From: Morella rubra
Taxonomy: Eukaryota; Streptophyta; Magnoliopsida; Fagales; Myricaceae
Assembly: GCA_003952965.2 (NCBI GenBank)
Contig: CM025852.1
Location: forward strand, 8,633,127 to 8,697,126
Direction of reading: 5' to 3'
DNA: 64,000 nt
Shown: piece after piece, positions 35,201 to 47,195 of the stretch
Layout: each line of letters starts with the position of its first letter
Numbering within the stretch: the stretch's first letter is position 1
Notes under the pieces: generated by a model
Told to the model about the DNA's origin: nothing
The model's database searches: none
The model's input: the letters and a program-made list of their open reading frames with translations, nothing else
Translations under genes and position numbers: made by a program

Positions 35201-36779
35201 TTCAAAGTATTCTGGGCTTGTTTAGGGTTAACGGGCCTAAAGTCCATTTAGGCCGCTAAACGGCTTTGTGATTTAAGCCCCTAATTCTATTCGGTTTGGA
35301 CTCAAATTTGTGCTTCCCCATCTATTTTTCATGCTCTACACAGCCATAAATTTATTTTTCCAGTTCGGACCTTTTTACCCTAACGTTTTATGTTAAATGT
35401 CGAGACTGCCCTTAGAGACCTCCAGGGGCATTTTCGACCTTTCCCGACCTTCGATTGAGCTGAAATTTTTACTGGGACCATATATTACACGTCTACAAAT
35501 TTTCATGCAAAAATGCCAAGAAATTCACGGGGATGTTTTGGACAGCAAGGGGTTTTTCACAAAAGGTCCTAATTTTTTTTTCCTCCTTTACCGCACCTAA
35601 TGGTGATCTCCAAGTCCTTGTGGTCTCAGACCTTACTAAAAAGCTATTGATGCATATCAGCTTGTTAATAGAGCATACATTTAATGTCAATAGTCAGAAT
35701 GTTCCATTTTCACAAAAGTATCAAACGAATTTCATGCTTGTCTCTCTCCTTTTCTCCTTAGCCAATCCGTAACTTTCCTACATTCATATAAGCTTCCTAA
35801 GTCCTTGACTGTGACCTCCTTCTATCTTAAATACTCTTTTGCATCATCATGTCTCAATGGAGACAAGCATATGCCGTATAAGTCTCTAAACATTTCACTG
35901 TGTACATACAAAATCACAAAGTCAAAAGCTCTAGCTCTCTCTCTCTCTCTCTCACGTACATGTCCAACACTAAAAATGAAAGGCTATTTTTCATCTAACA
36001 GCATACGTAAAGACTCTTTATCCATGTCAACTCCATAAACAGCAACTACGTACAAGCCCTTACCTCTTTTCTCCTTGATTTCCTTTGCTTTGACCGAACC
36101 TAAACCTTCACACTACCTAACTGCTCTCTTTCTCCTCTCCTTCTTCTTTCATTTTCAGTCGGCTGCCACTTCCTCCTTCTCCTATCACTTTCGGGAAACA
36201 CAAGTCATGTTCTTCTCTTCTCTTCTCTTATCTTAATCTTCTCTCTTCTCTTACGTAATCTTCTCCTACGGAATAGGTAGGCACTCATTCAGCTCACTCT
36301 ACAAACTAAATTGCACCCATACAACTACAGCCACCGAAGTCCTCATATCCCACGTCTCTTTTTGGATGCAACCAAGTCAACACATGAGCCAATCACCAAG
36401 CTCCAGCAGCTAAAAGAGAAAAAAAAAAGTAACACAATATAGGATGGCAATAAATGCAAAGGGAAGAGGGAATTCGGCTAAAGAAAAAATTTAGACACTA
36501 TAGGCAACTTAAAAGCATGTGAATTGGAAGCCGAAAAGTAAACATGCAAGACTAAAAAAAAAGTTGTTAGCCCAAGGTTGTTCTTACAAACAAGCCATTT
36601 TGATTTTGATGATAACAAAGTTTTCAAACTCGTTCAAGACTTTTAGTTTTTACATTGAAATTCCTTTTCAAGAAAATTATGTTTTTAGAGTATCAAGGTT
36701 TCCTTATTCTAAAATCTCTCAAAGCATACTTGATCATCATTACACTTGCTAATTGATCATCTTTTATATTGTAAGTTTT
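32236..36779. other. Gene-free stretch, probable decayed LTR-retroelement DNA
   Basis: No intact gene. GGGCGTTACA at 32383-32392 is the complement of TGTAACGCCC, a start typical of gypsy-type LTRs. The minus strand at 34150-34377 keeps a 75-residue open stretch with proline-rich PVVPPPPAPP and an acidic end LVVLSSDTESENE. It is followed by a TTACTGAATCAGTAGGACTCACCCCTT-type stem, resembling 38.46-38.76 kb on plus. The parts 35.0-36.8 kb are AT-rich with a CT tract at 35934-35953 and show nothing else I recognise. Confidence 0.3.
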
Positions 36780-36845
36780 TTTTTGAGATTTATTGAATTG
36801 AAGTAGTTGCTGTTAAAGAACAAATTTTTTGTCTAAGTGTTGGAA

Positions 36846-37121
36846 GTGTCGACACATTGGACCATAAGTGTCGACACATTGAACTACTACCGAGAGTTTG
36901 TTTTTCAGAATCATTCGAAATTTTTTCTAAGTGTTGGAAGTGTCGACACATTGAACTACTACCCGAGAGTTTGTTTTTCAGGTCATTCGAAATATTTTTT
37001 TGACTAAGTGTTGAAAGTGTCGACACATTGAGCCATAGTGTCGACACATTGAACTAACACCCGAGAGTTGTTTTCAGGCCAAATTTTAATGTGTCAGCAC
37101 ATACCATCAATGTGTCGACAC
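36846..37121. repeat. Array of the perfect palindrome GTGTCGACAC
   Basis: Six perfect copies start at 36846, 36868, 36940, 37017, 37038 and 37112, and one altered copy (GTGTCAGCAC) is at 37091. They lie in about 75-90-bp imperfect repeats that also share CTAAGTGTTGGAAGTG and CCGAGAGTTTGTTTTCAGG. Each palindrome is followed by ATTG. Confidence 0.92.
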
Positions 37122-37667
37122 ATTGCACGATTTTGCAGAAATCCTGGAGCGATGCCAACTCATCCAAAAAGTCTTCAAATTGTCTCAAATGACCTCCAAC
37201 GGCACTCAAACTTTACAAGAAGACCATTTGGTGCCCTAGGAGCTTTAAATAGAAGAAGATGGAGAGAGAAAGCCGTGGAAGTGTGCGCTATTAACTCTTG
37301 CCCTAATTTCTAGAGAGAGAAAAAGCTTTGAAGAAGAAAAAAGCTCCACCAACCAAGAAAGCTCGTACTCCCACCTCCAATACTTTGCTTTCTTTGTGAA
37401 TCTTGTCTCTTTGCACACCTCAGTACTTCATACTTGTTTTTCAGCTTAAAGAGCCTTTACTAAGATTCCCTTGTACCCATTCTTGAAAAACACGTGAGTG
37501 TTTGGAAAACACTTGTCCTACTTGTTGGGTAGAAAAAATCCTCTAGGTTGTGAGGATTTGTGAGAGTGAGTTAAAGTGTAAGCTCGAAAAACACTTTGTA
37601 AAGGTTCCTTAGCACCCAGAAGCTAAGGTGTACTTGCTATTTGAAAATAGTGAAGAAGCCCAAGGAA

Positions 37668-37923
37668 GTCAATAGCCTTGGGGGTGGACGTAGGCAAGTT
37701 TGGCCGAACCACCTAAAATCAGTGTCATCTCTCTACCCTTATCTTATTTATTGTTGATATCTATTTATTGTGCTTCCTATTCCTTTTAAAAGGGTGTCAA
37801 TAGCCTTGGGGGTGGACGTAGGCAAGTGTTGGCCGAAACACCTAAAAGTCACGGTGTCATCTCTCTACCCTTATCTTTATTTATTGTTGATATCTATTTA
37901 TTGTGCTTCTTTAACTATTCCTT
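37668..37923 (+). repeat. 128-bp tandem duplication
   Basis: GTCAATAGCCTTGGGGGTGG starts at 37668 and again at 37796. The copies match through TTATTGTTGATATCTATTTA and TTGTGCTTC, with a few substitutions and small indels. Confidence 0.9.
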
Positions 37924-38439
37924 TTATTCTTCATTATAGTCCTTGATTTTATAGATCTACTCTCTTGCTCTTTAGAAAAAGAAAAAGGGATCTCTGCATA
38001 TTCGGTTTTATAAGAAAAAGGATAAAAGTTTTTTATAAAACCCAATTCACCCCCCATAGCATGCAAAACTCTAGAGTTATGTTAACTACCCTCATATCAA
38101 AAGCACAAGTAGTAGAAAAATATAAAACCAAGCAAGTCAAACAAGTGAAAAAGAAAAAGGAGGGGCGTTACAAGGACTGTCCTAAAGTGCATGGGAGATT
38201 GGACGCACAACCCTGGCCACTGGGGTGAATCAAATGGATTTGTAAGGAAAGGTTGCCATTAAAGGAAGGAAAAGCATGCATTGCATACTGTGTGCTGCAT
38301 CACTGCCTGTATATACTGTAACTATATATTGCATGGTTGTGTGCTGCATACTGAATATCACCTCACTGATATTCTCTATTGCTTATAATCTGCTTATGAA
38401 CTGTTTATGAACTGCTTATTGAACATGTATTGTTTGTAA

Positions 38440-38760
38440 AGTTGTTGTCACATGCCCCCATCCCTCCTTACTGAGTCTTTAAGACTCACCCTTCTATCTG
38501 TCCACATTTATTAGTTAGATATGCCTATATTTGATTCATTTGTTATCCATGAAATGGTTACCCATATCCTGGTTATCCATATTTGTGCCTTGGTGACTGA
38601 CGGCTTGGAGGTTATAGTGGACTTCTAGCCCAATTTGATCCCAAAGGACTTGCTGCCGGAGTTTTCTCGGGAGAATGGTCCCGTGGGAGAGAACAAACGC
38701 CACATTGAGTGGATCGATCTCACCGGCTTCTCTGATGAAGGCGAAGACTCCTGCTAAATG
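38440..38760 (+). other. Degenerate open stretch with acidic C-terminus, retroelement-like
   Basis: After a TTACTGAGTCTTTAAGACTC stem, the plus strand reads PKDLLPEFSRENG, then RHIEWIDLTGFSDEGEDSC and a stop, with one internal stop upstream. Stem plus acidic tail mirror 34150-34520 on the minus strand, so these look like two inverted remnants of one element family. The function is unknown. Confidence 0.3.
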
Positions 38761-40559
38761 TTGTTGTTTCTTTTATTTATTTGTTTTGGTGTGTTTTGTA
38801 AATATTCTGAACAATAGGGTTAGAGATGTATTTGTAGGCTCACTTATGTTAGCCTAAGTGATATAATCCCTAACCTTAGCAGCTTAGTTTGTTTGTTTTC
38901 TTTTCTGGTGTTATTCCTGAGTATCGTATGTTATATCAGTCATGGCTGGTTTGTGTGACAATGTCTCTTTGATCTTCTTCTAACTTGACTTCTATTTTCT
39001 CCTGCTTAATTTCTGAATATTTATTTAATAAGTCTTCCACTGGTTTTCTCTATATTATATAGTTGTCTTTAAACATCTAAAGGACTTTTCCTCAGTCTTG
39101 AGACCTATAGGATAAGTACGTGCCATAACCTCGCCATATATGCACCTCTGTTACTACAAAGAGAGCTTAGAGGTTAATACGAGCACGAGATGTGACATCA
39201 CTACCTTTGATTCATAAATCATTAGCATGATTTTTCTATAATATTTTCAAAACAATATTGTTATACGTAACATCTCATGTTACATGATGTGGGAATTTAT
39301 TTCACATATTTTCTTAGTAGTAATTGTTTTGATTCAGAGTGTTTTATATGTTTCATAGCTTGTTTGTCTAGAATTTTAAGTGTCTTTTATATTTATTTAA
39401 TTCTTAGGAATTCTTGATGTTTGCAGGTAGTTAATTATTCAATGATATTGAAATTGAGTTGATGGAAAGAGAAAAATTCGGACTAAGCCGAGAGAGAAAT
39501 TCTAGTTGAACTGGTCTTGTAAAAACAGAATACTGTACGATTTTTGGATTATAACTGGAGGTTCTGACCTCGGATTAAGGTGTGGTTTTGTTTGTTAGAA
39601 AGTTAAGATTGAGGCCTAAAACTTTTATGAAGAGTGAAAAACCCAGTTTTGGAGTTCTAGAAGTCAGAAAAATGCAAATTCAGATGCGTTGGAAAGCTAA
39701 GAACAAGATCTAAAACTTTTGTGAAGGATCAAACTCAAAATTATGTCTTTTTGATGCTCTAAATCCAGTTAGAAGTCGGATAATAAAATCAGCCTAGAAT
39801 TTCGGATTTCAAATCTATTTCTCTATTCAGCAAATTTGTTTTGAAATTTGAAAAGACATTTTGTTTTAAAATACGAAAATATAATTAATTTAAAAATTGA
39901 AAAACAAATTTGTTTTGAAATTTGAAAAGATCAGATCTTATTTTAAAATTCGAAAAGATAATTGATTTAAAAAATTGAAAAGTAGATCTAAAATTTTGGT
40001 GCGTATGAAATGATTTGACTTAGCTTTTCAAAAAGGTGTGCTGCAGCTTTAAAAGGGAGTTAAGAGGACGTGGGGGGTTTTTAGATCACTTCCTTCATTT
40101 TTTTTTTTAAATTTCTGTAAACAATATTCCTTTACGCATTAAAATTCGGTGATCGATTATGCTTTCAATGGAGTATGTTTCTCAAGTTTAATGAAGTTTA
40201 CTTAGAAGAAACAAAGGAGGAACGTCGACGTAGATGAAAATTTCTGCAATTTCAGAGTTTTTTTTTTTCTCTAGTTTTTAGTTTTTGAATTATTATTAAG
40301 GATGTTAAATTCGAACTTTTCTTTGAAAAATAATTGGATTGTTTTATCAGTTATGATTTGCTAGTTTTCTTATTCTAGGGGTAGGAAGAAGTCATTGAAT
40401 TTTATATATGATTTGAGCATGGATGTAATGAATATAATTTGTTATTTGCAATTTGATGATTTCGGTTTTCATTCTTGTAATTTACTGGCCATGAATTGCA
40501 TGCTTAAGATGTTGAATGAAGTAACAATAGTCGAAGTTTAATATTAGTTTGTGAATTCA
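38761..40559. other. Intergenic, AT-rich, no gene
   Basis: No coding feature is recognised. A diverged two-copy repeat (AAATTTGTTTTGAAATTTGAAAAG, about 66-70 bp period) lies at 39836-39990. GTAACATCTCATGTTACATG near 39270 is a short imperfect palindrome. Confidence 0.5.
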
Positions 40560-41110
40560 TTGTAATTTAGAAATAAACACACACCCTTGTGACCTATATC
40601 CAATAATTCCACATAGCATAATGAATATTTATTAATTTTTGTGATCACGAAAGTAGACATAGAATTAATATAGGTATAGGTATAGAATTAACATCTTCCT
40701 TCTAGTTGACAACCCAAGGAGGGAACTCCTTATTTAGCCCATCAGCCGGATCCTAGCTACCCTTCTGTAACCAAGAAGCCTATCTACCCCTCTGAAGTAG
40801 AGCCTTTAGCACTTTTACCCGCAGAACTCAAACCTATCCGAGGGTTAGGATCAAGGGTTCGTTCGATGAGCGGTAAGGCTAGAGAAAAGTTCTTGTGCTT
40901 CCTCCGCTAATCTTTCTCCCGGAAACACCCCGTCCGATAGTAGGTTCTGAAGCCTAAAGTGATCACTTTATCGATTACGAATCTCACCTACCCTTTCAAT
41001 ACTTCCTCTCTTATGGCTTGTTAGCGAATAAGGTTCGAGCTTTCATTCTAAGAAGTCCCAGTGGCTGAACAGTCCAAAAGACGTTGTGGCATATTATACA
41101 TACCCATATG
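40560..41110. other. Non-coding GC-richer island of unknown origin
   Basis: Between AT-rich flanks lies a block of higher complexity and GC (40700-41090, from CTTCTAGTTGACAACCC to CAGTGGCTGAACAG) with no open frame. It does not match any other part of the window. It may be a piece of a retroelement LTR or leader. Confidence 0.3.
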
Positions 41111-41479
41111 AATTATTTATCATTGTGATCAAATCATAATTTTAGTTTCGAGAGCATACATTCTAATAATATTTACAATACAAAGTAAATCCCACAAAAT
41201 ATAGATTATGCAGAGAAAACAAACAAGGAAGGGAAATTGAGACATAAGAGGAAACGAAGCAAAAGAGGAATAAGAAAACTTAAGCCTAAGCTGTATGATA
41301 TAAGGTTGGGCAAAAATTCCAGCTAAAATCAAAATGTCTGGTTCCATATTTGGCATATACCGGTACTAGTACCGGAATGAGAATGAGTTTTTGCCCATTT
41401 CCAAAATCGGAATCGGGAGAATTTCCTTTTTTTTTTTTTTATATAAAAAAATAGGATTTGAAGATCCAGCGTTTCAAAA

Positions 41480-42560
41480 TCAGAGTTTCATCCTCTCACG
41501 CCATGGAGCATCAAAGAGTTTTCTCGTTGAATGTGAGGCTTTGAGAAACATCAGACACCAGAATCTTGTGAAGATTTTAACGGCCTGTTCAGGTGCTGAC
41601 TATCAAGATCGGGATTTCAAGGCTATGGTACACGAGTTCATAGTAAACGGCAATCTAGATAAATAGTTGCATCCAACTCCAAGAGCAAATGAAGCTATCC
41701 AAGAAGAGAGGAATTTGAGTCTTCTCCAAAGGATGAATATCGCCATTGAAGTAGCTAATGCAGCGGAATATCTTCACCATCACGGGAAAACACCGATTGT
41801 TCACTGCGATCTCAAGCCTAGCAATGTTCTTCTGGATGACGAATTGACTGCACGGGTTGGCGACTTTGGCTTGGCAAGATTCCTTCTTGACAAAACCCAA
41901 GATTATTCTCTTAATCAATCGAGCTCCATTGGAGTGAGAGGTACAATGGGTTATACTGCTCCAGGTTAACATCTCGAATTTTCTAAATTTTGTTTCTTTT
42001 TATCTACATTGCTTCCTAGATCGTTAGGCATGAATATATGATTTTTAACAACCTTTGTAGAAGTTGTGAGATGAAATTTCTACTTTTGATTACAAACAAA
42101 ACCTTGGCCTTCATACAATTATTTGTTATGTGCCCAACATACAGAGTACAATTTAGGAAATGAGATGTCAACGTTTAGTGATATCTACAGTTATGACGTA
42201 CTCTTGCTGGAGATATAAAAAGGCCCACCGATAACATGTTCAAAGATGATTTTACCCTTCATGACTTTGCCAAATCAGGTTTATAAGAACAAATGATTAA
42301 CATTGTGGATCCAGTTCTACTTTTGGAAGGAGAAGATGGGGGGAAACGGGAAAAAATCATGCCCCCAATCAGAATCCAAGAAGAAGTCTCAAAATCAGAG
42401 AATACTTGAGTTTGATACTGGGAGTTGGAATGGCTTGTTCCGTGGAAATTCCAAGGGAAAGGATGAATATTGGGGACGTTGTGGCTGAATTGCATTTGAC
42501 TTGACTGAAACTTCTTGGAACAAATACAAACAAACAAGTACTTCCAGGTACAAGTAAGTC
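41480..42560 (+). pseudogene. Receptor-kinase fragment A (kinase domain only)
   Basis: A remnant of an Xa21/At3g47570-type LRR receptor kinase. Homology begins abruptly inside the N-lobe ([19 protein letters not shown]), so signal peptide, LRRs and membrane segment are missing. It keeps the catalytic loop HCDLKPSNVLLDD, DFG, and the activation segment to GYTAPG. A GT at 41965 ends the exon and the second exon starts at 42145. Breaks: TAG at 41664-41666 in place of the Trp codon seen in the sister copies (W in DEWLH), and loss of about ten bases after LLLE near 42213. The end of the second exon (PRERMNIGDVVAEL) is still open here, unlike in the other copies. Confidence 0.85.
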
Positions 42561-43579
42561 ACCTTTGTCTTTTACTTTTTTCATTGCACCAAAAACTAAA
42601 GGGAACATAATTTATTTATTTTCTGTCAACCCCATCTAGTAGCATTTATCTATATATATTCCGACATCTCAAAAATTAACTCAATAGGGCTGGTTTTTTG
42701 GTCCTTTAAATTATTCCCTCACATAGCTAAAAAATAAACAAATTTACGAGGCAAGTTTTGTTCAGAATTCTGATGCCTTGTAGGCTTCTGTAGCATCAGT
42801 GAGTGAGTAATCAATTCTACGGAATTTTATACGAGCTGTGAATAATTTTCTTCGGGAAACCACGTTCACCAAGCTTTCATTGTTTGGAACTCAAAGGACA
42901 GTCTCTAAACACATTGAAATCCTTTTCCTCCCACAGGCACACAGGGCTAGCTGCTGACTTCTTCTGATGGCTTCCATTACGACTTGCGAAGTTTAGGATG
43001 AATATATAATCAAACTTGTAGTCTCTCCTACTGTCTAATTTAGCAATCATGTACTCTGTTCCTCTTAGAAGATGGGTACAATTAGTACTGTCTCGTGATT
43101 AATGAACTTTGAGTCTTTAATAAACAGTTGATTATTAATTGGACGTAGTGTAGCCCAAAGCATCATGCAAAATAAAGGCCTATAGACGCTCGAGAAGACA
43201 ATCGAATAGAAGTTGAGCAGTGCAGAGTTCAACCTGGGCACCAGAAAAAGGTATGGAATTGTAAAAGCCATCGAGATACACTCTATGTATACATGCAAGT
43301 CTCATTTTCGATGATCAGGGCAGATCACAGCAGCTCCGTGGAAGTTCCAAGGGAAAGATAATATACCCTCTTGCACGTGGCAATCATGGTTCGAAAAATC
43401 TTCTTCAATTTTGTTAAGTAATAAACAATTGCACGCGCGTTGACTCATGCTAAATAATATATTGCAGTCCAAATTAGATGGCAGAGAATAACTACTACGT
43501 ACTAATTTACCTGGACTGAACACATGCAAGTTGAAAATTCACTTTTCGCTCCCAATTTATACAGCCAATGTCATGCAGT
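42561..43579. other. 3' flank of kinase fragment A
   Basis: It contains the third-exon/3'-UTR block (CCCACAGGCACACAGGGCTAG near 42935, then ACTTGCGAAGTTTAGGATG) found after each copy in the cluster. No other gene is seen. Confidence 0.5.
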
Positions 43580-44705
43580 GGTTAAAACTACCAATTTTTT
43601 CATATTTCACCGTTGAGGTATAAAAAAATCATCAATTGGCACCCATTTAATCAAATCCTATGATTGAAATGAGCAACAATTGACCTATGTAACATAATTT
43701 TAACGATCGGATTTAGTGAATTTGACTCTCAAATAAAATTGGTCTCATAATTTAAGAGCAAAAATTGAAGTTTTCCCAATTTATTCCAATAGATTTCCAC
43801 ATGATCTATTGGAACCACTTGAAATTTGATAAGCTGATTCTTGTATTCATTTGGAATGGGCCCAATTTCTCTTCCGGAAGATATATCTAAACACGCATTC
43901 TAATCATGCCTTTAAATGGCTTGGCCCCGAACAGGTGCACAAGGCCGCCCTTGACCGAGTCTGAAGGTTGGCAGCACGAAATGGAGCAAATAATCGAGCT
44001 TGTAGCTCTCTTTCTCTTTGTTTACGGCATGCATATTATAGGTCTATATATATATTGGAGAAACAATCCAAATTGTAGCTCTCTTGTTGCTTAATTTTGC
44101 AGTCATGTACTCTGTTTTCTTCACATCAGCATCTATATAGTCTAAATCGTCTTTATAAAGCTCCCTTATCTGTAGGGATTTTAAAAATGCTTATAGCTAG
44201 AAATATATAACTCATAACTTGCAAGTATAATTAGGTTTTTGTGCCAAATATTTTTTTCTTGTTTCCTAATACAGTAGACAGAACCAGCTCCAAGCTGTAA
44301 TAGATCATGGAAAATGACGTGGCCATAGGTTTGTGTTTGTTCTCTTTGAAATAATTGCCTTATGACTTTGAACAGCACCAAAGAGTATGACCCAAGAAAA
44401 GCACTAATCACATCTCTGCTTTAAAGCTGCTCGGATAATTACAAAATCTAGTTCAACCTAGTAAGATCTTAATATAGGACTTAACCCTTGTAGAACTCAT
44501 TCACAATTTAACTCTGGTCGTAAGTTGGCTTTTCCTTGAGCAATTCTTCTGTACTAGAACGGCATTTCTTGAGCCTTATTGTAATGGGGCTTTCTCAACT
44601 TACATTAGTAGCTCCTTTTGGATCCCCCGTCTCTTTGTATCTAAGCTTTTGTTTTCCTCTGCTACTTTGGCTTGTTGATCACCTTTGTGGTGAGTGGAGG
44701 GAATG
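43580..44705 (+). pseudogene. Orphan promoter and 5' leader of a receptor kinase (fragment B)
   Basis: This segment matches 56.8-58.03 kb, the upstream region and first codons of copy D. Shared text includes AGCAACAATTGACCTATGTA, CATGCCTTTAAATGGCTTG, ACAGTAGACAGAAC.AGCTCCAAG and ATTGTAATGGGGCTTTCTCA. Homology stops just after the signal-peptide codons (GTGGAGGGAATGAG at about 44703), where copy D goes on to the LRR part. It is a leftover of a duplicated gene whose body was deleted. Confidence 0.75.
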
Positions 44706-44981
44706 AGATGGATAGCTCAAGTTTTCCTCACTCTGCTTTGCAACTTGAAGTTCGGTCTCTTCTTTGAATCAGAGTGTCAGGGATGACATGTGAAAAAAAA
44801 TTATTTTTCCTTTCCCTTCTTTTTGGTCGAGACCAAATTCCATCTATGGAATGGGACCAGCTAGCCCTCTAGATGAGCTCTTTTGAGAGAAAATTAGCAG
44901 TTGGCGAAGATTATATCAAGGGACTCGCTTTTGTGTTGGCCCTTTTTCCTCGGCCCATTTTGCTCTGGTCGTTTTGTTTAA

Positions 44982-45280
44982 TGTTAGATAATATAATTCA
45001 AGTTATAAAATCTATCTCTTCCTATTAGCTTGAGCTTTTGGAAATAAGTGGTAGAATCACATGGTATCAGAGTCAAGGTCTTGAGTTAAAGGTCTGACTT
45101 TACACCTCACTCCAATTTCAATTAAATATTGCATGTGTTGGGCCACTCAATAAAAGGAGAGTTCGGCCCACTGTGAAGAGAGTACTAGCAAAGAATATAA
45201 TTCAAATAATAAATCTATCTCTTGCAATCAGCTTAAGATTTTAGGATAAATAGTAGATTTACACTTAACACCACCCAAGA
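44982..45280 (+). mobile_element. TRIM-like element
   Basis: An 80-bp TG...CA unit (44982-45061) is followed immediately by TGGTATCAGAG, the usual primer-binding site complementary to initiator Met-tRNA in plant LTR elements. A diverged second copy of the unit (AATATAATTCAA...CTATCTCTT) lies at about 45190-45275. The internal part has no coding capacity. Short LTRs with a PBS and no ORF indicate a terminal-repeat retrotransposon in miniature. Confidence 0.5.
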
Positions 45281-45572
45281 CCCCAAGAATCCAATTAGCT
45301 ACATTAGGTAGGTCTTTGGTCATCAAATTAACTTGGACCATATTGCCAGTAATATATTAACTACTCCGTTAATTAAGGATGTTCAATATAATTCAAATCA
45401 TATAATCCATCTCTTCCTATCAATTTAAGCTTTTGGAATAAGTTGTAGATTCATACTTTAACACCACCCAAGTCCTTAAGAATCCAATTAGCAACATTAG
45501 GTAGGCCTTTGGTCATCAAATTAACTTGGACCATATTGCCAGTGCTATATTAACTACTTCGCTAAGGATCTT
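45186..45572 (+). repeat. Duplicated LTR-plus-flank segment, ~195-bp period
   Basis: The unit with ATAATTCAA..ATAATCCATCTCTT, AACACCACCCAAG, AGAATCCAATTAGC.ACATTA and TTGGACCATATTGCCAGT is present twice, from about 45190 and from about 45385. It probably arose by unequal exchange between the TRIM LTRs. Confidence 0.7.
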
Positions 45573-45820
45573 TAGTGCTTAATAATTGGATATAATTTCC
45601 TTCCAACGTTTTGCGGGTGGTGGTGGCCGGGTGGGGGAGAGGGCCAGTAAAAAAGGATTACTTTATTCTTTCTCTCTCGTTATTCCAGTACAAATTAACC
45701 AGGCATGAAATACCCGCTACAAGTGAAGGATAATTAAGTGCTCAATCAAAATCTGTGAAGTTATTCGAACCATGCAATGTCGGCAAGTTTGCTCTCTAAA
45801 TCGATTTTCCAGGACTACAC

Positions 45821-46021
45821 TTAGGGAGGCATTTGTTTGCCCAATTTTTTGGGGGCCCAAAATTTCCACCACACCAAACACATTTTACAAACTCCAATAA
45901 ACTTCACACTTTTACACATACCTTTCACACTTTTCACAAACCCCAATAAACTTCAACATTCAAAAGATTCCCAAAATTTTAGGAATATTCCCCAAAATTT
46001 CGGTAAACAAACGCACCCTTA
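45821..46021. mobile_element. Tourist-like (PIF/Harbinger) MITE with TTA target duplication
   Basis: TTA flanks at 45821-45823 and 46019-46021. The 195-bp body starts GGGAGGCATTTGTTTGCC and ends as the inverse of GGGTGCGTTTGTTTACCG, with an inner match around CCCAAAATTT. The 3-bp TTA duplication and GGG...GTTTG termini are typical of this superfamily. It lies 630 bases upstream of receptor kinase copy C. Confidence 0.85.
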
Positions 46022-47195
46022 ATTGATTTAAGTTGGTCTATATATTATAATCTAGAGTTACATTTATGAATCATGACGCTAAAGGAAAAAACTACTTGGC
46101 CTTTCAATGTGATCCGCATTTGCTTTGGGCCATTTTGATATGCTCAACCCTCCATTCAATTCTGGAGTCTCCACTACTTTAATTTTATATTCAGTAGCAT
46201 AACAGAGATTCCGAAATACATTGATAGAGCAACCCCTTTTATGTCATTTGGATTGCTGATGGAGAGTGGTGGCGTCGAAGTCTTTTGAGAAAAACGTTTA
46301 GGAAATGAGATATGGAATAAAGTGAAGAGACATGCCTGTTTGGTCACTTTCCAATTGCCAATTCCCACTTTCCTACATGACTTTGAAAAGCACAAAAGAA
46401 CCAGTATTGGATTTTACCTAATATGATAAGATCTCCCAAATCTTTCGCGATTCTTTATTTTAATCAATCCATGGAGTGTAATTGTGTTGGTAATTAAGCA
46501 ATTGAGTACATAGCATATATATGCTTCTTCTTGAGCTACTGAATAGCTAAACTAGCTTCACTTTTGAAGAATTCACCCACCTATATATCTTTACCAATTG
46601 TAAACTATCAACCACTCTTCAGAACAAAGCGTGCCGTTTCTTCAGCCATATGCATGGAGCTTTCCTCCTCTCTTTGCATCCAAGCTTTTGTTTTTCTCTG
46701 CTGCTTTGGCTTGTCAATCACTTCTATATTTGGCGGTGGAAATGAGACAGACCGATTAGCCTTACTTGACTTCAAGGCCAAGATAACACTGGACCCACTC
46801 GAGGTTATGGGCTCCTGGAATGACAGCATCCACTTTTGCCAGTGGCAAGGGGTTACATGCGGTCGTCGCCATCAAAGGGTGATAAAGCTGGACCTGCAAT
46901 CCCAAAGTCTGGTGGGTTCCATCTTATCACACGTAGGAAACTTGAGTTTCCTCAGGCAACTAATCCTCGCAAACAATGGCTTTATTCATGCAATCCCTCC
47001 AAAAGTGGGACGTTCGCATAGACTGCAAAATTTGAGATTGGAAAACAACAGTATCAGCGGCCAATTTCCTAGCAATATATCCAGTTGCACCAACCTCCTC
47101 TCCATCATGGTTTCTTTCAACCAGCTAGTTGGAGAAATCCCAGTACAACTTACAACTTTGTCCAAGCTCCAAGAGTTTTCTATCGGTGAAAATAA

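Larger units (their letters stand above)
36830..38070 (+). mobile_element. LTR-like stretch with GTGTCGACAC array, plus orientation
   Basis: It contains the palindrome array (36846-37121), a TTTAAATAG TATA-like word near 37243, a 128-bp tandem duplication with GGGGTGGACGTAGGCAAG, and ends near CCCAATTCACCCCCC. This order fits a plant Ty1-copia LTR (U3 repeats, promoter, R/U5). The pairing partner, PBS and target duplication were not found, so a solo or truncated LTR is likely. Confidence 0.4.

Noticed and set aside
36846-37121. CRISPR-like appearance of regularly spaced GTGTCGACAC
   Set aside because: The spacers are themselves similar, the repeat is 10 bp, and this is a plant nuclear genome; it is a tandem repeat in LTR-like DNA.
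32383-38174. GGGCGTTACA at 32.39 kb and 38.17 kb as ends of one large LTR element
   Set aside because: The sequences next to the two motifs do not match and no target duplication is seen.
45062-45072. TGGTATCAGAG considered as part of a tRNA gene
   Set aside because: There is no cloverleaf around it; it is a primer-binding site complementary to initiator tRNA.
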